Assembly: GCA_963714375.1 (NCBI GenBank)
Contig: CAVQOG010000008.1
Coordinates: 372,001 to 436,000, forward strand
Length of the DNA: 64,000 bases
Direction of reading: 5' to 3'
From: UBA5794 sp963714375
GTDB lineage: Bacteria; Actinomycetota; Acidimicrobiia; Spongiisociales; UBA5794
Below the pieces are notes generated by a model. The model searched no databases. It was given only the letters and a program-made list of their open reading frames with translations, and had not been told where the DNA came from. Each line of letters begins with the position of its first letter. Position 1 is the first letter of the stretch. The position numbers and the translations under genes were made by a program. Of the stretch, positions 47,618-56,562 are shown piece by piece.

Positions 47618-49702
47618 ATGGCACGCACCATCCCACTCGAGACAATCCGCAATATCGGAATCATGGCCCACATTGACGCGGGCAAGACGACGACGACTGA
47701 GCGAATTCTCTTCTATACGGGCCGCACCCACAAGATCGGTGAGGTTCATGAGGGCGCGGCCGTCATGGACTGGATGGAGCAAGAACAAGAGCGCGGTATC
47801 ACGATCACATCAGCGGCCACAACGACCGCATGGCACGGGCACACCATCAACATCATCGACACGCCTGGCCACGTCGACTTCACCGTTGAGGTCGAGAGAT
47901 CACTCCGCGTTCTCGACGGTGCCGTAGCTGTATTCGATGCCGTCTCTGGCGTTGAACCCCAGTCTGAGACCGTTTGGCGTCAAGCTGACAAGTACGGTGT
48001 CCCGCGCATCTGTTTCATCAACAAGATGGATCGCATCGGTGCCGACTTTTTCGCAGCCAATCAGTCCATCATCGATCGTCTCGGCGGAAACCCCGTTCCG
48101 ATTCAGATTCCGATCGGGGCCGAGGCAGACTTCAAGGGTGTTGTCGACCTCGTCGAGATGAAGGCCTACTTGTGGCATGACGACGACGGTGTGAAGTGGG
48201 AAGACGCCGAGATTCCAACCGACCTGGTCGACCTGGCCAACGAGTGGCATCACAGGATGCTCGATGTCGTGGCAGCCGAGGATGAAGCCCTCATGGAGAA
48301 GTACCTCATGGAAGAGGAACTCACTCCAGACGAGATCCGATCCGTCATCCGCAAGGGAACGATCGATCGTGCCTTCGTCCCAGTGCTGTTGGGAACCGCC
48401 TTCAAGAACAAGGGTATCCAGCCGCTCCTTGACGCGGTCGTCGCCTACCTTCCGTCACCCGCTGACCTCCCACCAATGCAGGGATTCCGACCGGGACATG
48501 AAGAGGACATCAAGGAGCGTAAGGCGCTTGATTCGGAGCCGTTCTCCGCCCTCGCCTTCAAGATCATGTCTGATCCCTACGTCGGAAAGCTCACCTACTT
48601 CCGTGTCTATTCCGGGAGAGCGGACAAGGGCGATTCCGTTGTCAACACGACCAATGGCAAGAAGGAGCGCTTTGGACGTCTTCTGCGCATGCATGCTGCC
48701 AAGCAGGAAGATATCGACGAGATCATGACGGGTGACATTGTCGCAGCGGTCGGCCTCAAGAACACCAAGACAGGTGACACGCTCTCAGCAACGAGTGACC
48801 TCGTGCAGCTCGAATCGATGACATTCCCCGATCCTGTGATCTCAGTGGCAATTGAGCCGAAGACCAAGTCCGACCAGGACAAGCTCGGAACAGGACTTGC
48901 GCGCCTCACCGAAGAGGATCCAACCTTCACCGTTCACAGCGACGACGAAACCGGCCAAACGATTATCGAAGGAATGGGGGAACTCCACCTCGAGGTCATC
49001 GTCGACAGGCTCTTCCGTGAGTTCAAGGTTGAGGCCAACGTCGGTCGTCCGCAGGTCGCCTATCGCGAGACAATCAAGCGTCCGGTCAACAAGATCGATG
49101 CAAAGTTCAAGCGCCAAACCGGTGGTTCGGGAATGTACGGCCATGTCGTCATCGACCTTGAACCCCTCGAGCCGGGATCAGGTTTTGAGTTCGAGGATGC
49201 CGTCAAGGGCGGCAACGTTCCACGTGAGTACATCCCAGCTGTCGAAAAGGGCATGCGCGAGGCACTCGCCAGTGGCGTGCTCGCCGGGTATCCGCTCACG
49301 GACATCCGGGCTCGGCTCATCGATGGGTCGAGCCACAACGTCGACTCAAACGAAATGGCTTTCAAGATCGCAGGATCGATGGCGATCCAGTCAGCGGCAA
49401 AAGCCGCAGGCGTCAAACTCCTCGAACCCGTCATGTCCCTCGAGGTTGTGACACCTGAGGACTACATGGGTGATGTCATCGGAGACATCTCGTCACGTCG
49501 TGGCAAGGTCGAATCGATGGAGTCCCGAGGCGCAGCGAAGGTTGTCAACGCACTCGTCCCGCTCGCGGAGATGTTCGGTTACGTAGGTGACCTGAGATCT
49601 CGTACGCAGGGCCGTGCGAACTACACGATGCAGTTCCACTCATACCAAGAAGTACCGACCCAGGCCGCACAAGAAATCGTGGCCAAGGTCAGAGGCGAAT
49701 AG
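47618..49702 (+). CDS. fusA: elongation factor G
   Basis: Translocation GTPase, 694 residues. P-loop region MAHIDAGKTTTTERILFYTG (its start at about residue 15), switch DTPGHVDFTVEVERSL and NKMDRIGADF are intact, as are domains II-V through the C-terminal RTQGRANYTMQFHSYQEVP. It starts six bases after rpsG. Codon use is the C-ending type of the region, in contrast with the tuf gene that follows. Confidence 0.97.
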   Translation: MARTIPLETIRNIGIMAHIDAGKTTTTERILFYTGRTHKIGEVHEGAAVMDWMEQEQERGITITSAATTTAWHGHTINIIDTPGHVDFTVEVERSLRVLDGAVAVFDAVSGVEPQSETVWRQADKYGVPRICFINKMDRIGADFFAANQSIIDRLGGNPVPIQIPIGAEADFKGVVDLVEMKAYLWHDDDGVKWEDAEIPTDLVDLANEWHHRMLDVVAAEDEALMEKYLMEEELTPDEIRSVIRKGTIDRAFVPVLLGTAFKNKGIQPLLDAVVAYLPSPADLPPMQGFRPGHEEDIKERKALDSEPFSALAFKIMSDPYVGKLTYFRVYSGRADKGDSVVNTTNGKKERFGRLLRMHAAKQEDIDEIMTGDIVAAVGLKNTKTGDTLSATSDLVQLESMTFPDPVISVAIEPKTKSDQDKLGTGLARLTEEDPTFTVHSDDETGQTIIEGMGELHLEVIVDRLFREFKVEANVGRPQVAYRETIKRPVNKIDAKFKRQTGGSGMYGHVVIDLEPLEPGSGFEFEDAVKGGNVPREYIPAVEKGMREALASGVLAGYPLTDIRARLIDGSSHNVDSNEMAFKIAGSMAIQSAAKAAGVKLLEPVMSLEVVTPEDYMGDVIGDISSRRGKVESMESRGAAKVVNALVPLAEMFGYVGDLRSRTQGRANYTMQFHSYQEVPTQAAQEIVAKVRGE

Positions 49703-49711
49703 GAGATCCGT

Positions 49712-50980
49712 CATGGCGAAGGAAAAGTTTGAGCGGTCGAAGCCGCATGTGAATATTGGCACGATGGGTCATATTGATCATGGGAAGACGACGTTGACTG
49801 CGGCTATTACGAAGGTGTTGTCTGAGTCGGGTTCTGGTTCTGTGTTTACGGCGTTTGATGATATTGATAAGGCTCCTGAGGAGCGTGAGCGTGGGATTAC
49901 GATTGCGATTTCTCATGTGGAGTATGAGACGGCGAATCGTCATTATGCCCATGTTGATATGCCGGGGCATGCTGATTATGTCAAGAACATGATTACGGGT
50001 GCTGCTCAGGTTGATGGGGCGATTTTGGTGGTGTCTGCTGCTGATGGTCCAATGCCTCAGACTCGTGAGCATGTGTTGTTGGCGCGTCAGGTTGGTGTGC
50101 CGGCTTTGGTTGTGTTTATGAACAAGGTTGATCAGGTTGATGATGATGAGTTGTTGGATTTGGTTGAGCTTGAGGTGAGGGATCTTCTCAATGAGTATGA
50201 GTTCCCTGGTGATGATATTCCTGTTGTTCGGGGTTCTGCTTTGAAGGCTTTGGAGGGTGATGAGGGGGCTGCGGCTCAGGTTGCTGAGTTGATGGATGCC
50301 GTTGATTCATATATTGAGGAGCCTGTTCGTGAGACGGATAAGCCCTTTGCGATGCCCATTGAGGATGTGTTTTCTATTACGGGTCGTGGCACTGTGGTGA
50401 CGGGGCGTATTGAGCAGGGTGTTTTGAAGGTGGGGGATCACGTTGAGATTGTTGGTTTGCGTGATTTGCAGACAACGACGTGTACGGGTATTGAGATGTT
50501 CCGTAAGTTGTTGGATGAGGGTCGTGCGGGGGACAATGTTGGGCTTCTTCTCCGTGGTATTGGGAAGGATGATGTGGAGCGTGGTCAGGTGGTCGCGGCT
50601 CCGGGTTCGATTACTCCTCATACGGTGTTTGAGGCCAATGTGTACATTTTGACCAAGGATGAGGGTGGGCGTCATAACCCGTTCTTTGATGGGTATCGTC
50701 CACAGTTTTATTTCCGTACCACGGATGTGACGGGTGCTGTGAAGTTGCCTGAAGGTACTGAGATGGTGATGCCTGGTGATAACACTGAGATGACCGTGAC
50801 GTTGGGTAAGCCCATTGCTATGGATGAGGGGCTGCGTTTTGCTATCCGTGAGGGTGGCCGCACGGTGGGTGCTGGCCGAGTAGTCAAGATCATCGAGTAA
50901 CCAGTTATCGGGCCTACGGCTCACAAACGGCTGAAAGCTGAAAGCTGAAAGCTGTAAGCAAACGAACGAAGAGAGTTTCA
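49712..50980 (+). repeat. tuf duplication tract, copy 2
   Basis: Counterpart of 30127-31395. It includes the AGCTGAA heptamer array at 50926-50957 and the ribosome-binding region of rpsJ, and ends one base before the rpsJ ATG. Confidence 0.85.
49713..50900 (+). CDS. tuf: elongation factor Tu, copy 2
   Basis: 395-residue EF-Tu in its standard place between fusA and rpsJ. AGGAG lies upstream of the ATG. The protein and, as far as can be compared, the DNA equal copy 1 at 30128-31315. The T/G-ending codon use breaks sharply with fusA before and rpsJ after, the change occurring at the start and stop codons. Confidence 0.97.
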   Translation: MAKEKFERSKPHVNIGTMGHIDHGKTTLTAAITKVLSESGSGSVFTAFDDIDKAPEERERGITIAISHVEYETANRHYAHVDMPGHADYVKNMITGAAQVDGAILVVSAADGPMPQTREHVLLARQVGVPALVVFMNKVDQVDDDELLDLVELEVRDLLNEYEFPGDDIPVVRGSALKALEGDEGAAAQVAELMDAVDSYIEEPVRETDKPFAMPIEDVFSITGRGTVVTGRIEQGVLKVGDHVEIVGLRDLQTTTCTGIEMFRKLLDEGRAGDNVGLLLRGIGKDDVERGQVVAAPGSITPHTVFEANVYILTKDEGGRHNPFFDGYRPQFYFRTTDVTGAVKLPEGTEMVMPGDNTEMTVTLGKPIAMDEGLRFAIREGGRTVGAGRVVKIIE

Positions 50981-50981
50981 A

Positions 50982-51293
50982 ATGGCAGACGAGCATCGGA
51001 TCCGGATCCGACTCAAGGCGTACGACCACTCGGTGGTTGATGAGTCGGCGAAGAAAATCGCGGAGACGGTGACGCGTACCCAGGCGAAGATCAAGGGGCC
51101 GGTTCCCCTTCCGACCCGCATCCATCGCTACACGGTCATCCGTGGACCACACGTTGACAAGACGTCTCGTGAGCACTTCGAAATGCGTATTCACAAGCGC
51201 CTCATCGACATCCTTGAACCAACCCCCAAGACAGTCGACTCGCTTATGCGTTTGGACCTTCCGGCTGGCGTGGAAGTAGAGATCAAGACATGA
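50982..51293 (+). CDS. rpsJ: 30S ribosomal protein S10
   Basis: 103 residues; IRIRLKAYDHSVVDESAKKI near the start and VIRGPHVDKTSREHFEMR are family motifs. Head protein and NusB/NusE partner in antitermination. First gene of the S10 set, but with only the 81-bp tuf tail before it, so likely read through from the str operon. Overlaps rplC by 4 bp. Confidence 0.96.
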   Translation: MADEHRIRIRLKAYDHSVVDESAKKIAETVTRTQAKIKGPVPLPTRIHRYTVIRGPHVDKTSREHFEMRIHKRLIDILEPTPKTVDSLMRLDLPAGVEVEIKT

Positions 51294-51928
51294 ACGCAAT
51301 CATCGGAGAGAAGCTGGGCATGACCCAGATCTTCGACGAGGAGAACCGCGCGGTTCCTGTGACTGCCGTCAAGGCAGGCCCTGTTGTCGTGACGCAGATA
51401 AAGCGTCAGGAGACAGATGGATACACGGCGATTCAGATCGCATTCAAGGAGATGGCAGCCGACAAGGCGGGCCGCCCGGCAACGGGTCACTTCGCCAAGG
51501 CTGGTGTAACGCCTCATCGTCATCTCGTTGAGGTTCGCGTCGACGATGCTGATGCCTTCAAGCTCGGTCAACAGATCACGATCGCTGACGTTCTTGAGGT
51601 GGGCCAGAAGGCCGACGTGACTGGCATTTCCAAGGGCAAGGGCTTCGCTGGCGTTATGAAGCGGTACAACTTCAAGGGTCAGGGCGCCTCCCACGGTGCT
51701 CACAAGGTCCACCGCGCCCCAGGTGCCATAGGTGCCTGTGCCACACCGGCACGCGTCTTCAAAGGCAAGCGTCTCCCGGGCCGTATGGGCGGCGAACAGG
51801 TCACGATGATGAACATCGAAGTGATCCAAGTCGATCCCGAACGGAATCTCATCCTGCTTCGCGGTGCCGTACCCGGCCCGAAAGGCTCGATTGTTGTTCT
51901 CAGAGAGGCGGTGAAAGCCAATGGCTGA
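51290..51928 (+). CDS. rplC: 50S ribosomal protein L3
   Basis: 212 residues with IGEKLGMTQIFDEENRAVPV at the start, HGAHKVHRAPGAIGACATPA (about 139-158) and GRMGGEQVTMMN. It nucleates the large subunit near the peptidyl-transferase centre. Overlaps rplD by 8 bp. Confidence 0.96.
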   Translation: MNAIIGEKLGMTQIFDEENRAVPVTAVKAGPVVVTQIKRQETDGYTAIQIAFKEMAADKAGRPATGHFAKAGVTPHRHLVEVRVDDADAFKLGQQITIADVLEVGQKADVTGISKGKGFAGVMKRYNFKGQGASHGAHKVHRAPGAIGACATPARVFKGKRLPGRMGGEQVTMMNIEVIQVDPERNLILLRGAVPGPKGSIVVLREAVKANG

Positions 51929-52709
51929 AAAGCTCACCGCGGAGCTCTACACCGCAGATGGCACATCCAAGGGAACCGTTGACCTGAACCCTGACGTGTT
52001 CGGCATCGAACCGAACACTGCAGTCATGCATCAGGTCGTCACCGCCCAACTCGCAGCCAAGCGGGCAGGCACACACTCCACCAAGACACGAGCCGAGGTT
52101 CGAGGCGGTGGTCGCAAGCCGTGGGCCCAGAAAGGCCTCGGACGTGCCCGCCACGGATCCATCCGTTCCCCACAATGGGCGGGCGGTGGCGTTGCCCACG
52201 GTCCCAAGCCCCGTGATTACAGCCAGCGGACACCAAAGAAGATGCGTCGTCTTGCACTTCGGAGTGCACTCTCGGTCCGTGCCGCAGACGCTCAGATCAA
52301 GGTTGTCGAGGATTTCGCAGCGTGGGCCGAGCCCAAGACGAAGAAGGCGACCGCATTGCTTGCGGCCATGGGGGTCACGGGCAAGGTGCTTCTCATTGCA
52401 GAGGACCACGAACGGACAGCTATCAAGTCCTTCCGCAATCTTGACCACGTGATCGCTCACAACCTTGGCCAGGCCAACACGTATGACGTGCTGTGGGCCG
52501 ACACGATCATCATGAGCCAGGGAACGCTTGAACTCGGTCAGGGCGCCCCTCGTGGCACCGCCGAACACGCCGCCGGTGCGGAAGAAGTCAGAAGTGCGCC
52601 GACGACCGACGACCGACGACCGATGACCGACTCAGAAAGCGGAGCCACAGATGCCGAAGCTGAAAGCCAAGAGCTAAAAGCTAAAAGCTCTGACGAGGTG
52701 GCATCGTGA
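51921..52709 (+). CDS. rplD: 50S ribosomal protein L4 with repeat-derived tail
   Basis: Exit-tunnel protein. The core (residues 1 to about 208) is normal, with TRAEVRGGGRKPWAQKGLGR (about 56-75) in the tunnel loop. The last about 50 residues are extra: the DNA at 52589-52690 contains AGTCAGA, a CGACCGA array and an AGCTAAA array, all with 7-bp period, read as APTTDDRRPMTDSES and later AESQELKAKSS. Total 262 residues against the usual 205-220. Confidence 0.95.
   Translation: MAEKLTAELYTADGTSKGTVDLNPDVFGIEPNTAVMHQVVTAQLAAKRAGTHSTKTRAEVRGGGRKPWAQKGLGRARHGSIRSPQWAGGGVAHGPKPRDYSQRTPKKMRRLALRSALSVRAADAQIKVVEDFAAWAEPKTKKATALLAAMGVTGKVLLIAEDHERTAIKSFRNLDHVIAHNLGQANTYDVLWADTIIMSQGTLELGQGAPRGTAEHAAGAEEVRSAPTTDDRRPMTDSESGATDAEAESQELKAKSSDEVAS
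52589..52690. repeat. heptamer arrays inside the rplD 3' end
   Basis: Units of (CGACCGA)n with a TGACCGA variant, then after about 40 bp AGCTGAA, AGCCAAG, AGCTAAA, AGCTAAA, AGCTCTG. Both types also occur in intergenic DNA elsewhere in the window. Confidence 0.75.
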
Positions 52710-52993
52710 AGAATCCTCGCGACATCATTTTTGAGCCTGTCGTATCCGAAAAGTCATACGACCTTGTTGCAGATGCCAACAGCTACACGTTTGTCGTACA
52801 CCCGCGATCAAACAAGACCGAGATCAAGGAAGCAATCCAGACAATCTTCGACGTGAAGGTTGTCTCCGTCAACACGATGAACCGTCAAGGCAAGCGGAAG
52901 CGAACCGGGTACACGATCGGGAAGCGCAAAGACACCAAGCGCGCCGTCGTCACCCTCGCTGACGGCGATGCCATAGACGTGTTCGAGGTATAG
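52706..52993 (+). CDS. rplW: 50S ribosomal protein L23
   Basis: 95 residues, located at the tunnel exit where SRP and trigger factor bind. DIIFEPVVSEKSYDL at the N-terminus and the basic loop NRQGKRKRTGYTIGKRKDTK (about 58-77). GTG start overlapping rplD. Confidence 0.95.
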   Translation: MKNPRDIIFEPVVSEKSYDLVADANSYTFVVHPRSNKTEIKEAIQTIFDVKVVSVNTMNRQGKRKRTGYTIGKRKDTKRAVVTLADGDAIDVFEV

Positions 52994-52996
52994 ACC

Positions 52997-53830
52997 ATGG
53001 GCATCAAGAAACTCAAGCCAACCTCACCGGGACGTCGATTCCAGACCGTCTCGGATTTCGACACGGTCACAACGTCGAAACCGGAGAAGAGCCTGCTGGC
53101 GCCCAAGACACGTTCGTCTGGTCGCAACTCGTACGGCAGGATTACCTCGCGCCACCGTGGTGGAGGTCACAAGCGTCGCTATCGCATCATCGATTTCCGT
53201 CGGAACAAGGACGGCATCCCTGCCAAGGTTGCAACGGTCGAATACGACCCAAACCGGAACGCACGCATCGCGCTGCTTCACTATGTGGACGGCGAGAAGC
53301 GGTACATCCTTGCCCCCATCGGTATCGCTGTCGGCGATATGCTCGAATCGGGATCCAAAGCCGAGATTCGGGTGGGAAACGCGCTTCCGCTGCGCAACAT
53401 CCCGACCGGTACGGTGATTCACGGCGTAGAAATGCGTCCCGGTGGTGGAGCGAAAATGGGCCGCGCCGCTGGTACCGCGATTCAGCTGATGTCAAAGGAG
53501 CGCAACGTTGCCCTCCTGCGTCTGCCTTCGGGTGAGATGCGCCAGGTCCCCCTTGACTGTCGTGCAACGGTTGGGCAGGTCGGCAATGCCGAAGCAGAGC
53601 TCATCAAGATCGGAAAGGCCGGCCGTAACCGTTGGAAGGGCAAGCGCCCTCAGTCCCGCGGTGTTGCCATGAACCCCGTCGATCATCCGCTCGGTGGTGG
53701 AGAGGGACGCAGCTCTGGCGGTCGTCATCCAGTCAGCCCATGGGGCAAACCGGAGAAGAAGACTCGTAAGAAGAACAAAGCAAGCGACAAGTACATCGTA
53801 CGTCGTCGCTCTCAGAAGGGTAAGAGGTAA
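52997..53830 (+). CDS. rplB: 50S ribosomal protein L2
   Basis: 277 residues, needed for subunit joining and peptidyl transfer. The conserved RGVAMNPVDHPLGGGEGRSS (about 220-239), containing the essential His, is intact; GRITSRHRGGGHKRRYR lies at about 43-59. Confidence 0.97.
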   Translation: MGIKKLKPTSPGRRFQTVSDFDTVTTSKPEKSLLAPKTRSSGRNSYGRITSRHRGGGHKRRYRIIDFRRNKDGIPAKVATVEYDPNRNARIALLHYVDGEKRYILAPIGIAVGDMLESGSKAEIRVGNALPLRNIPTGTVIHGVEMRPGGGAKMGRAAGTAIQLMSKERNVALLRLPSGEMRQVPLDCRATVGQVGNAEAELIKIGKAGRNRWKGKRPQSRGVAMNPVDHPLGGGEGRSSGGRHPVSPWGKPEKKTRKKNKASDKYIVRRRSQKGKR

Positions 53831-53833
53831 GCC

Positions 53834-54112
53834 ATGGCGAGAAGCCTGAAAAAGGGGCCGTTCGTCGACGAGCACCTCTTGGTGAAGATCGAGAGGGCGA
53901 ATTCTGGCGGAGACAAGCGTGTCATCCGAACCTGGAGCCGTCGCTCGACAATCATTCCGGAGATGGTCGGTCACACCATTGCGGTCCACGACGGGCGAAA
54001 GCATGTCCCCGTCTACATCTCAGAGTCGATGGTTGGCCACAAGCTCGGAGAGTTCGCACCGACGCGTACGTTCCGCGGTCACATCACCGACCGGTCAGTG
54101 AGCAAGCGATGA
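53834..54112 (+). CDS. rpsS: 30S ribosomal protein S19
   Basis: 92 residues; starts MARSLKKGPFVDEHLLVKIE and contains RTWSRRSTIIPEMVGHTIAV (about 33-52) and KLGEFAPTRTFRGH. Head protein contacting S13. Overlaps rplV by 4 bp. Confidence 0.96.
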   Translation: MARSLKKGPFVDEHLLVKIERANSGGDKRVIRTWSRRSTIIPEMVGHTIAVHDGRKHVPVYISESMVGHKLGEFAPTRTFRGHITDRSVSKR

Positions 54113-54474
54113 ACGCCCGAGCTCAGGCCAAATACATACGCGAGTCTCCGTACAAGGTAAGGCGTGTCCTCGACCTGGTCCGAGGCTTGCCGGTGGACGA
54201 GGCACAAGCGGTCTTGCAGTTCACCAATCGCAAGGCAGCTACCACGATCAAGAAGGTGCTCGATTCGGCTGTTGCCAACGCCGAGCACAACTTCGCCCTC
54301 GACGCTGATGAACTGTTTGTTGCTGAGGCCTATGCAGACGAGGGTCCGACGCTCAAGCGCTGGCGTCCACGAGCTCGCGGCCGAGCGTCCCAGATCCTCA
54401 AGCGGACGAGCCACATCACCATTGTTGTCGCAGACGACGCGGCCGTTGTTCACGGCCGAAAGGAGAGTTCCTGA
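54109..54474 (+). CDS. rplV: 50S ribosomal protein L22
   Basis: 121 residues with RESPYKVRRVLDLVRGLPVD (about 11-30) and the tunnel hairpin loop around KRWRPRARGRASQILKRTSH (about 83-102). It shares one base with rpsC. Confidence 0.96.
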   Translation: MNARAQAKYIRESPYKVRRVLDLVRGLPVDEAQAVLQFTNRKAATTIKKVLDSAVANAEHNFALDADELFVAEAYADEGPTLKRWRPRARGRASQILKRTSHITIVVADDAAVVHGRKESS

Positions 54475-55679
54475 TGGGGCAAAAAAGCCATCCATACGGT
54501 CTGCGCCTCGGAATTGCCACTGATTGGACGGCGCGCTGGTACAGCGAGAAGGAATACGCCGCAAATGTGTTCGAGGACTACAAGATCCGTACGTTCTTGA
54601 CAACCGAGCTCAAGCGCGGGGCACTGTCCCGCATCGACATCGAGCGCATCGGTGACAAGAAGGTCCAGGTCGATGTCCACACGGGTCGCCCGGGTGTTGT
54701 CATTGGCCGAGGCGGATCTGAGGCAGAGCGCATGCGCGCCGGTCTCGAGAATCTCTCTGGACGCAGAGTGAAGTTCAACGTCATCGAAGTTCACAACCCC
54801 GAGCTCGATGCAACCCTGCTTGCGCGCAGCGTTGCCGACCAGCTTGAAGGTCGTGTCTCGTTCCGTCGTGCGATGAAGCGAACGGTGTCAACCGCGCTCA
54901 AGGCCGGTGCTGAGGGCGTTCGCGTCCAGGCAACGGGCAGGCTGGGCGGTGCAGACATGGGCCGGCGCGAGTGGTATCTCGAGGGCCGAGTTCCCCTCCA
55001 TACGCTTCGTGCAGACATTGACTACGGCGAAGCGACGGCGTCAACCACAGTTGGTGCTATCGGCGTGAAAGTCTGGGTTTACAAGGGCGACGTGATGAAG
55101 CGTCACGGTTCTGCAGCTGGTAAGGCTGCAGCCGAAGCCCGTTTGGCAGCCGGTGGCAAGCCTGAGCGCAGCCGTCGCAAGTCGATCAAGGCTCGTGCCG
55201 AGGAAGCAGCAGGAGCAGGCCGTGAAAGCCGGATCATCGAGGCTGGTGGCGGCAAGCGTGTCGTCGAGGCTGGTGGTGGCAAGCGCAGTTCACGACTGAT
55301 CGAAGCGGGTGGAGGCAAGAAGGTCACAGCGGCCGAAGCAGAAGCAGAGCTGGAAGAAGCGAGAGAAGCTGTCAGCTCACAGCTCACAGCTGACAGCCCA
55401 GCACCAGAAGCCGCTGACGAAGATGTCGCTGGCGTGGCAACCCCGAGGGACACCGAAGCAGTGACGGAAGAGGTTGCGTCTCCTGACGGAGACGATGCAG
55501 TTGGCGAGCCAACTGCTGCTCCGGATGCTCAAGCTGAAAGCGGCGAGGCGTCTGCTGGCGCAGACGTTGCAGTTTCTGCCGAAACTGCTACTGCTGCTCC
55601 GGATGCTGGAGCTGAAAGCGGAGAGCTGAAAGCTGAAAGCAGCGAACCGGCCGAGCGCAGCGAGGACGGTGAAGCCTGA
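54474..55679 (+). CDS. rpsC: 30S ribosomal protein S3 with very long C-terminal extension
   Basis: Residues 1 to about 215 are a complete S3: MGQKSHPYGLRLGI start, KH domain GRPGVVIGRGGSE (about 71-83) and GRREWYLEGRVPLHTLRADI. About 185 further residues follow: a basic part, three copies of an EAGGGK(R/K) motif (about 256-282), then an acidic Ala/Glu-rich tail partly read from AGCTCAC and AGCTGAA heptamers. Total 401 residues against 210-280 in most bacteria. Confidence 0.95.
   Translation: MGQKSHPYGLRLGIATDWTARWYSEKEYAANVFEDYKIRTFLTTELKRGALSRIDIERIGDKKVQVDVHTGRPGVVIGRGGSEAERMRAGLENLSGRRVKFNVIEVHNPELDATLLARSVADQLEGRVSFRRAMKRTVSTALKAGAEGVRVQATGRLGGADMGRREWYLEGRVPLHTLRADIDYGEATASTTVGAIGVKVWVYKGDVMKRHGSAAGKAAAEARLAAGGKPERSRRKSIKARAEEAAGAGRESRIIEAGGGKRVVEAGGGKRSSRLIEAGGGKKVTAAEAEAELEEAREAVSSQLTADSPAPEAADEDVAGVATPRDTEAVTEEVASPDGDDAVGEPTAAPDAQAESGEASAGADVAVSAETATAAPDAGAESGELKAESSEPAERSEDGEA
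55368..55640. repeat. heptamer units inside the rpsC 3' end
   Basis: At 55368-55400 GCTGTCAGCT and AGCTGACAGC form a perfect inverted repeat around two AGCTCAC units. At about 55528-55545 and 55608-55640 AGCTGAA-type units recur (AGCTGAAAGC several times). They are read as SSQLTADSP and SGELKAESSEP. Confidence 0.7.
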
Positions 55680-56092
55680 TGTTGATGCCAAAACGCACCA
55701 AGTACCGCAAGGTCATGACCGGTCGTAACAAGGGAACCGCCAAGGGTGGAACTCGGGTCTCGTTCGGTGAGTATGGACTCCAGGCGCAAGAGCGTGGTTG
55801 GATCACCTCGCGCCAGATCGAGGCTGCCCGTATCGCGATGACTCGCAAGATCAAGCGTGGAGGAAAGGTCTGGATCACCATCTTCCCGGACAAGCCGATC
55901 ACGGAGAAGCCCGCCGAGACCCGTATGGGTTCGGGAAAGGGAAACCCCGAGTACTGGGTTGCCGTGATCAAGCCGGGACGTGTCCTGTTCGAGATGTCCG
56001 GTGTTGACGAGGAACTGGCGCGCGAAGCCATGCGTCTCGCGGCCCACAAGCTCCCCGTCAAGGCCAAGTTTGTGAAGCGGGAGGAGCTATGA
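55679..56092 (+). CDS. rplP: 50S ribosomal protein L16
   Basis: 137 residues beginning MLMPKRTKYRKVMTGRNKG, with ITSRQIEAARIAMTRKIKRG (about 41-60) and GSGKGNPEYWVAVIKPGRV. It lines the A-site tRNA path. One-base overlap with rpsC. Confidence 0.96.
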   Translation: MLMPKRTKYRKVMTGRNKGTAKGGTRVSFGEYGLQAQERGWITSRQIEAARIAMTRKIKRGGKVWITIFPDKPITEKPAETRMGSGKGNPEYWVAVIKPGRVLFEMSGVDEELAREAMRLAAHKLPVKAKFVKREEL

Positions 56093-56307
56093 ATGCCCTC
56101 GAGCTTCGCAAACTCAACTACAAGGAGCTCAGCGGCAAGCTGGATGAGTCGAAGGAAGAGCTTTTCAATTTGCGCTTCCAACTCGTCACGAACCAGCTTG
56201 ATAACACCGCTCGACTCAAAGAGGTCAAACGCGACGTTGCACGCATCGCCACCGTGATGCGTGAGCAGGAAATCGCCGCGTGGCAGGCACAGCAGGAGGA
56301 GGCGTAG
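56089..56307 (+). CDS. rpmC: 50S ribosomal protein L29
   Basis: 72 residues in two long helices; ELSGKLDESKEELFNLRFQL (about 14-33) and DVARIATVMREQE are typical. GGAGG precedes the ATG, inside the end of rplP. The L23 neighbour at the tunnel exit. Confidence 0.94.
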   Translation: MNALELRKLNYKELSGKLDESKEELFNLRFQLVTNQLDNTARLKEVKRDVARIATVMREQEIAAWQAQQEEA

Positions 56308-56562
56308 ATGGAACGCGCAAGCCGCAAGGTACGCGTCGGAATCGTCGTTTCCGATGCTCGAGACAAGACCGTCACGGTCGAGGTGCGACACGCAAAGCGC
56401 CATACACGTTATGGCAAGACCATTCCGGTCCGTAAGAGGTATCACGCACACGATGAAGCGAACGATGCCCATGTAGGTGACACCGTGCGGATCGAAGAAA
56501 CCCGTCCACTTTCCAAGTCGAAGCGATGGCGCGTCGCGGCAGTCGTGGAGCGTGCCAGATGA
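56308..56562 (+). CDS. rpsQ: 30S ribosomal protein S17
   Basis: 84 residues: ASRKVRVGIVVSDARDKTVT (about 4-23), then KRYHAHDEANDAHVGDTVRI and IEETRPLSKSKRW. OB-fold assembly protein. Directly abuts rpmC and overlaps rplN by 4 bp. Confidence 0.95.
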   Translation: MERASRKVRVGIVVSDARDKTVTVEVRHAKRHTRYGKTIPVRKRYHAHDEANDAHVGDTVRIEETRPLSKSKRWRVAAVVERAR

